Below, piece after piece: positions 11,890-14,769 of a DNA stretch of 14,769 nucleotides. Where the stretch lies: assembly GCF_937976265.1 (NCBI RefSeq), contig NZ_CALJRX010000006.1:1-14769 (forward strand), given 5' to 3'. Source of the stretch: an uncultured Haemophilus sp. GTDB lineage: Bacteria > Pseudomonadota > Gammaproteobacteria > Enterobacterales > Pasteurellaceae. The notes beneath the pieces were generated by a model. It searched no databases. It was given only the letters and a program-made list of their open reading frames with translations, and was not told the DNA's origin. Every line of letters starts with the position of its first letter. Positions within the stretch are counted from its first letter, which is position 1. The translations under genes and the position numbers were made by a program.

Positions 11890-13338
11890 TTAGACCGCAC
11901 TTTGTACATAAATATATTTATCGTTTTCTCTTATAAATTCAAAAAGATGCGTAATGCAATTCGGGGCATCTAAATCTTGATGAGAAACAAATAAAAGCTG
12001 CGTTTCGCTATTATTTACCAGTTGTTCGATAAAATGTTTCACTAACTTGCGATTTAACCCATCAAGCCCTTGAAAAGGCTCATCTAAAATTAAAACAGGC
12101 GGATATTTCACCATCGCACGAGTAATAAGCAATAAACGTTGCTGCCCCCAAGAAAGTGAACGAAATGGCTTTTTGGCTAAATGCGTCAGATTTAAACGAG
12201 CTAACCACTGCATGGCTTTTAAACGAATTGCCTCTGGCACCTGTTGATAAATCCCTATACTGTCAAAAAAGCCTGAAATAATGACATCTAGCACGGAACA
12301 ATTCACGCGATAATCTAAATGCAGTTGGCTACTTACGTAACCCATTTTTTGTTTAATATCCCAAATGGTTTCGCCTGAGCCACGTTGTTTACCAAAGATC
12401 ACCACATGATTTGAAAATGCCTGAGGATGATCACCTGTAATTAAAGAAAGTAAGGTAGATTTCCCTGCACCATTAGGTCCTTTAATCCACCAATTTTGAT
12501 TTGGCTGAACAACCCAATTTAAATGATCCAAAATCACTTTATCGCCATACTGAACCGTGACATTTTTAAGCTCAAAGTGCGGTTGATTTTCAGGCAGTTT
12601 TAGTAATGGTGAGGCTGGTTCTGGCAAAGCCACATCAACAGATTGCTCCGCATAAACTAATTGTTGATAAATACTTTGTTGCTCAATGGATTGGCGTTCA
12701 CCTTCTAATACTAACTCTAGATTTTCCAACATGGCTAAATGAGTGGACTGTTCTGGAATATCTGCTAGACGATTAACGATCAGAACGATTGCACATTCTT
12801 TTTTCAGTTCATTCAACATCGCCATCCAATCTTGCACTGATTGCTGATCTAGCCCTTCAAAAGGCTCATCTAAAATTAAGAGGTCGGGCTTTTGTAATAA
12901 CGCTTGTGCCAATAAGACTTTTCGAGTTTCGCCAGTGGAAAGTTTGATAAAGAAACGATCTAAGAGATAAGTAATTCCTAATTTTTCTGCAATTTGTTCA
13001 CAAAAAGTAAGCGCCGTACTACCATTTAAAATGGTTTCTCTTGCCGTTTGACCAAAAAAATCAGGATCGGTATCATCGTTATTTAAGTTCTTTAATGTTG
13101 CTTCAAGAATTTCTCGCTGTTTTTCAAAAGAGAAAGATTGAACACGTTTAAAAGAATTACGATACTCCCCTTCCTGTAAAGGCAATTCATTTTGCAAAGC
13201 TAAAGCAAACGCGGATTTTCCACTTCCATTACTGCCTACCACAACCCAATATTGTCGTGGCTCAATCGCAAAGTGCGGTAAGTTTAAGGTCTGTTTTTGA
13301 TGAAGCTCAAATTTTGCTTGCTGAATTAAAAGTGTCAT
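11890..13338 (-). CDS. modF: ModF-type tandem ATPase ABC protein
   Basis: This 482-residue protein has two fused ABC ATPase domains and aligns closely with E. coli ModF (490 residues). Domain 1: Walker A GSNGSGKS (35-42), LSTGE signature (133-137), Walker B LLILDEP (153-159). Domain 2: GPNGAGKS (287-294), LSWGQ (395-399), LILDEP (416-421) and switch histidine His453. Domain 1 has Asn189 where the switch histidine is expected (IVLIVNR). ModF has no membrane partner domain, and its link to molybdate uptake is genetic position in E. coli rather than shown transport. Here no modABC genes are adjacent. The ATG at 13338 has an AAGGGAAAG site. The ATG at 13392 that opens the frame precedes the sstT terminator hairpin and was rejected. 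The last codons, Ser-Ala-Val, come from an uptake signal. Confidence 0.92.
   Translation of the reverse strand: MTLLIQQAKFELHQKQTLNLPHFAIEPRQYWVVVGSNGSGKSAFALALQNELPLQEGEYRNSFKRVQSFSFEKQREILEATLKNLNNDDTDPDFFGQTARETILNGSTALTFCEQIAEKLGITYLLDRFFIKLSTGETRKVLLAQALLQKPDLLILDEPFEGLDQQSVQDWMAMLNELKKECAIVLIVNRLADIPEQSTHLAMLENLELVLEGERQSIEQQSIYQQLVYAEQSVDVALPEPASPLLKLPENQPHFELKNVTVQYGDKVILDHLNWVVQPNQNWWIKGPNGAGKSTLLSLITGDHPQAFSNHVVIFGKQRGSGETIWDIKQKMGYVSSQLHLDYRVNCSVLDVIISGFFDSIGIYQQVPEAIRLKAMQWLARLNLTHLAKKPFRSLSWGQQRLLLITRAMVKYPPVLILDEPFQGLDGLNRKLVKHFIEQLVNNSETQLLFVSHQDLDAPNCITHLFEFIRENDKYIYVQSAV
11894..11902 (-). repeat. DNA uptake signal (USS) at the modF end
   Basis: Exact AAGTGCGGT on the minus strand, encoding the terminal Ser-Ala-Val of ModF directly before the stop. 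Confidence 0.9.
12575..12583 (+). repeat. DNA uptake signal (USS) in modF
   Basis: Exact AAGTGCGGT. The complement is read as Pro-His-Phe at the start of the second ATPase domain. Confidence 0.9.
13271..13279 (+). repeat. DNA uptake signal (USS) in modF
   Basis: Exact AAGTGCGGT. The complement is read as Pro-His-Phe in the first ATPase domain, about 14 residues before Walker A. Confidence 0.9.
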
Positions 13339-13350
13339 TCTCTTTCCCTT

Positions 13351-13381
13351 AAAAACAAAAGGCGAGCAATTTGCCCGCCTT
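13351..13381 (-). terminator. Intrinsic terminator of sstT
   Basis: On the minus strand AAGGCGGGC (13373-13381) and GCTCGCCTT (13359-13367) form a 9-bp stem with one G-T pair and a 5-nt loop, then TTTTGTTTTT. It starts 15 nt after the sstT stop and ends about 12 nt before the modF ATG, so modF depends on read-through or on a promoter not seen here. Confidence 0.85.
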
Positions 13382-13396
13382 ATCAGATTCATTTAA

Positions 13397-14638
13397 TTAG
13401 CCGTTTTTACGCTCTTCTTCCATACATACTGCCGCAGTAAATAATACGTCAGTTGAAGAGTTTAGTGCCGTTTCAGTTGAGTCTTGTAAGATACCAATCA
13501 CAAAACCTACACCGATCATTTGTGCCGCGATGTCATCAGAAATACCGAATAAGCTACAAGCTAATGGAATTAATAATAACGAACCACCTGCCACACCAGA
13601 AGCACCACATGCACAAAGCGCCGCAACAATACTTAATAATACAGCACTTACAAAAGACACTTCCATACCTAATGTATGAACAGCCGCTAACGTTAATACA
13701 GTAATGGTAATCGCTGCACCCGCCATATTGATATTCGCACCTAATGGAATTGCCACAGAATAGGTTTCTTCATCAAGATTTAAGCGTTTTGCTAATTCAA
13801 TGTTTACAGGAATATTTGCTGCAGAACTACGTGTAAAGAATGCAGTTACACCACTTTCGCGTACACAAGTCCACACTAATGGATATGGGTTACGACGAAT
13901 TTTCCAATAAACAAGAATTGGGTTAATCACAAATGCAGTGAATAACATTGTACCGATTAACACGAATAGTAAATGTACATATCCACCTAACGCCGCTAAT
14001 CCTCTGTCAGATAAAGTTTCAGCCACTAAACCGAATACACCGAAAGGCGCAAAAGAAATAATGACGTGAACAATTTTAGAAATGCCTTCTGCAAAATCAG
14101 CCACCACTTGTTTAGTTGCATCAGAAGCATGACGAAGTGCTAAACCTAAACCGATAGACCATGCTAATACACCGATAAAGTTTGCTTTGAAAATTGCATT
14201 TAATGGGTTATCCACCACATTCAATACTAAAGTTAACATGACTTGGCCAACAGATTGTGGTGCTGAACTTGCATCTTCTTTTACCGCAAGCGCCACCTCT
14301 GATGGAAATGCCATACTTGCAATTACCGCAGCCACAGCGGCTAAGAACGTACCCAAAAGATAAAGCACGACGATTTCTTTCATATTGCTTTTAGAGCCCA
14401 CTTTCTTATTAGCCAATGCAGCCATCACAAGGAAGAAAATCAAAATTGGTGCAACTGCACGTAATGCTTTAACGAAAATTTGACCCAGCACGCCAAAGCT
14501 AGATGCAAGATCAATGCCTGATGAATTTTTAACACTCTCATTCACCAATGCAACAAGGATCCCGAGTACCAAACCAACAGCAATTCGTTTTACCAAATTA
14601 CCTTGGAACAAAAAATGAAATAAACGTGATGTATTCAT
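13397..14638 (-). CDS. sstT: Na+/serine-threonine symporter SstT
   Basis: SstT takes up L-serine and L-threonine across the inner membrane with sodium. The 413-residue protein belongs to the dicarboxylate/amino acid:cation symporter (DAACS, GltPh-like) family and has about eight hydrophobic segments. The hairpin-1 motif TRSSAANIP is at 269-277, the sodium/substrate motif ANINMAGAA at 301-309, hairpin 2 GASGVAGGSLLL at 345-356, and the TM8 QDSTETALNSSTD segment at 385-397. All are intact. No good Shine-Dalgarno sequence precedes the ATG (AAAACTATT), so initiation may depend on the leader. The gene is monocistronic in effect, ending at a strong terminator. It holds no uptake signal. Confidence 0.96.
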   Translation of the reverse strand: MNTSRLFHFLFQGNLVKRIAVGLVLGILVALVNESVKNSSGIDLASSFGVLGQIFVKALRAVAPILIFFLVMAALANKKVGSKSNMKEIVVLYLLGTFLAAVAAVIASMAFPSEVALAVKEDASSAPQSVGQVMLTLVLNVVDNPLNAIFKANFIGVLAWSIGLGLALRHASDATKQVVADFAEGISKIVHVIISFAPFGVFGLVAETLSDRGLAALGGYVHLLFVLIGTMLFTAFVINPILVYWKIRRNPYPLVWTCVRESGVTAFFTRSSAANIPVNIELAKRLNLDEETYSVAIPLGANINMAGAAITITVLTLAAVHTLGMEVSFVSAVLLSIVAALCACGASGVAGGSLLLIPLACSLFGISDDIAAQMIGVGFVIGILQDSTETALNSSTDVLFTAAVCMEEERKNG

Positions 14639-14671
14639 AATAGTTTTAAATGAAGATTAAGTTGAACTTCA

Positions 14672-14684
14672 GATCGTTACGATC
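14672..14684. promoter_or_regulatory. Perfect 13-nt palindrome with two GATC sites in the sstT leader
   Basis: GATCGT-T-ACGATC is a perfect inverted repeat 34-46 nt before the sstT ATG. It contains two GATC sites 9 bp apart, so Dam could methylate it. A second short dyad AAGTT-G-AACTT lies at 14659-14669. Position and symmetry suit an operator; no named regulator was recognised. Confidence 0.4.
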
Positions 14685-14699
14685 CACCGAAACAGAGTA

Positions 14700-14728
14700 A
14701 AGATAGCTTAAATTTTGTTTAAAAGAAA
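14700..14728 (-). promoter_or_regulatory. Possible sstT promoter
   Basis: On the minus strand a -10-like TATCTT (14700-14705) follows a weak TTTCTT (14723-14728) at 17 nt. The flanking 14706-14769 is nearly all A and T, which favours a promoter with UP-like upstream DNA. No coding sequence was seen between 14639 and the window end. The call is tentative. Confidence 0.3.
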
Positions 14729-14769
14729 ATTTTTTCTTTATTATTTTATTAAAAAATTGAACTTTTTAA

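Noticed and set aside
13339..13392. Longer modF start (ATG at 13392)
   Set aside because: The added codons are the sstT terminator hairpin and T tract; the family N-terminus and a ribosome site fit 13338.

Overview
The window is a piece of core chromosome from a member of the Pasteurellaceae, most likely of the Haemophilus/Aggregatibacter type. The main evidence is 14 exact copies of the 9-bp DNA uptake signal AAGTGCGGT (either strand), about one per kilobase, the density known for naturally competent Haemophilus. The AT-rich base composition and the close resemblance of every gene to enterobacterial/Pasteurellaceae core genes agree. The species cannot be settled from the sequence alone.

Left part (1-4354). 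Three tRNA genes (Met-Leu-Gln on the minus strand) follow a strong sigma70 promoter with a GC-rich discriminator. Then come a secreted phosphodiester-glycosidase-domain (DUF2233) protein that overlaps the end of hemA (glutamyl-tRNA reductase), gloB (glyoxalase II), and a divergent yafS-type methyltransferase-fold gene. A small YegP-type UPF0339 gene runs convergently into yafS with no spacer between the stop codons, and its likely terminator lies inside the yafS coding sequence.

Middle (4355-9151). ycaO (accessory factor for ribosomal protein S12 methylthiolation) and gyrA (DNA gyrase subunit A) lie on the plus strand. Each has a recognisable promoter and a good intrinsic terminator. GyrA carries the residues of a quinolone-susceptible enzyme at Ser84 and Asp88.

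Right part (9239-14769). A run of minus-strand genes is transcribed in the order sstT (Na+/serine-threonine symporter), terminator, modF (twin-ATPase ABC protein), qmcA (stomatin/SPFH membrane protein), NfeD-family partner (ybbJ type), flavodoxin-fold NAD(P)H:quinone oxidoreductase, and ycdY-type TorD-family chaperone. The last three are tightly packed: one start/stop overlap and one 23-nt gap. A hairpin made of two inverted uptake signals lies between qmcA and the NfeD gene.

Several genes start later than their longest open frame allows (yafS, yegP, ycaO, gyrA, ycdY, modF). The starts given here rest on ribosome binding sites, promoter positions and known family N-termini. I see no mobile elements, CRISPR, prophage, defence genes or broken genes, and no evidence of an undescribed multi-gene system. 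The points worth a second look are regulatory or evolutionary details: a terminator inside an antisense coding region, uptake signals reused as a terminator and as coding tripeptides, a methyltransferase-like protein with a degenerate cofactor loop, and an orphan chaperone joined to a stomatin/NfeD/quinone-reductase cluster.
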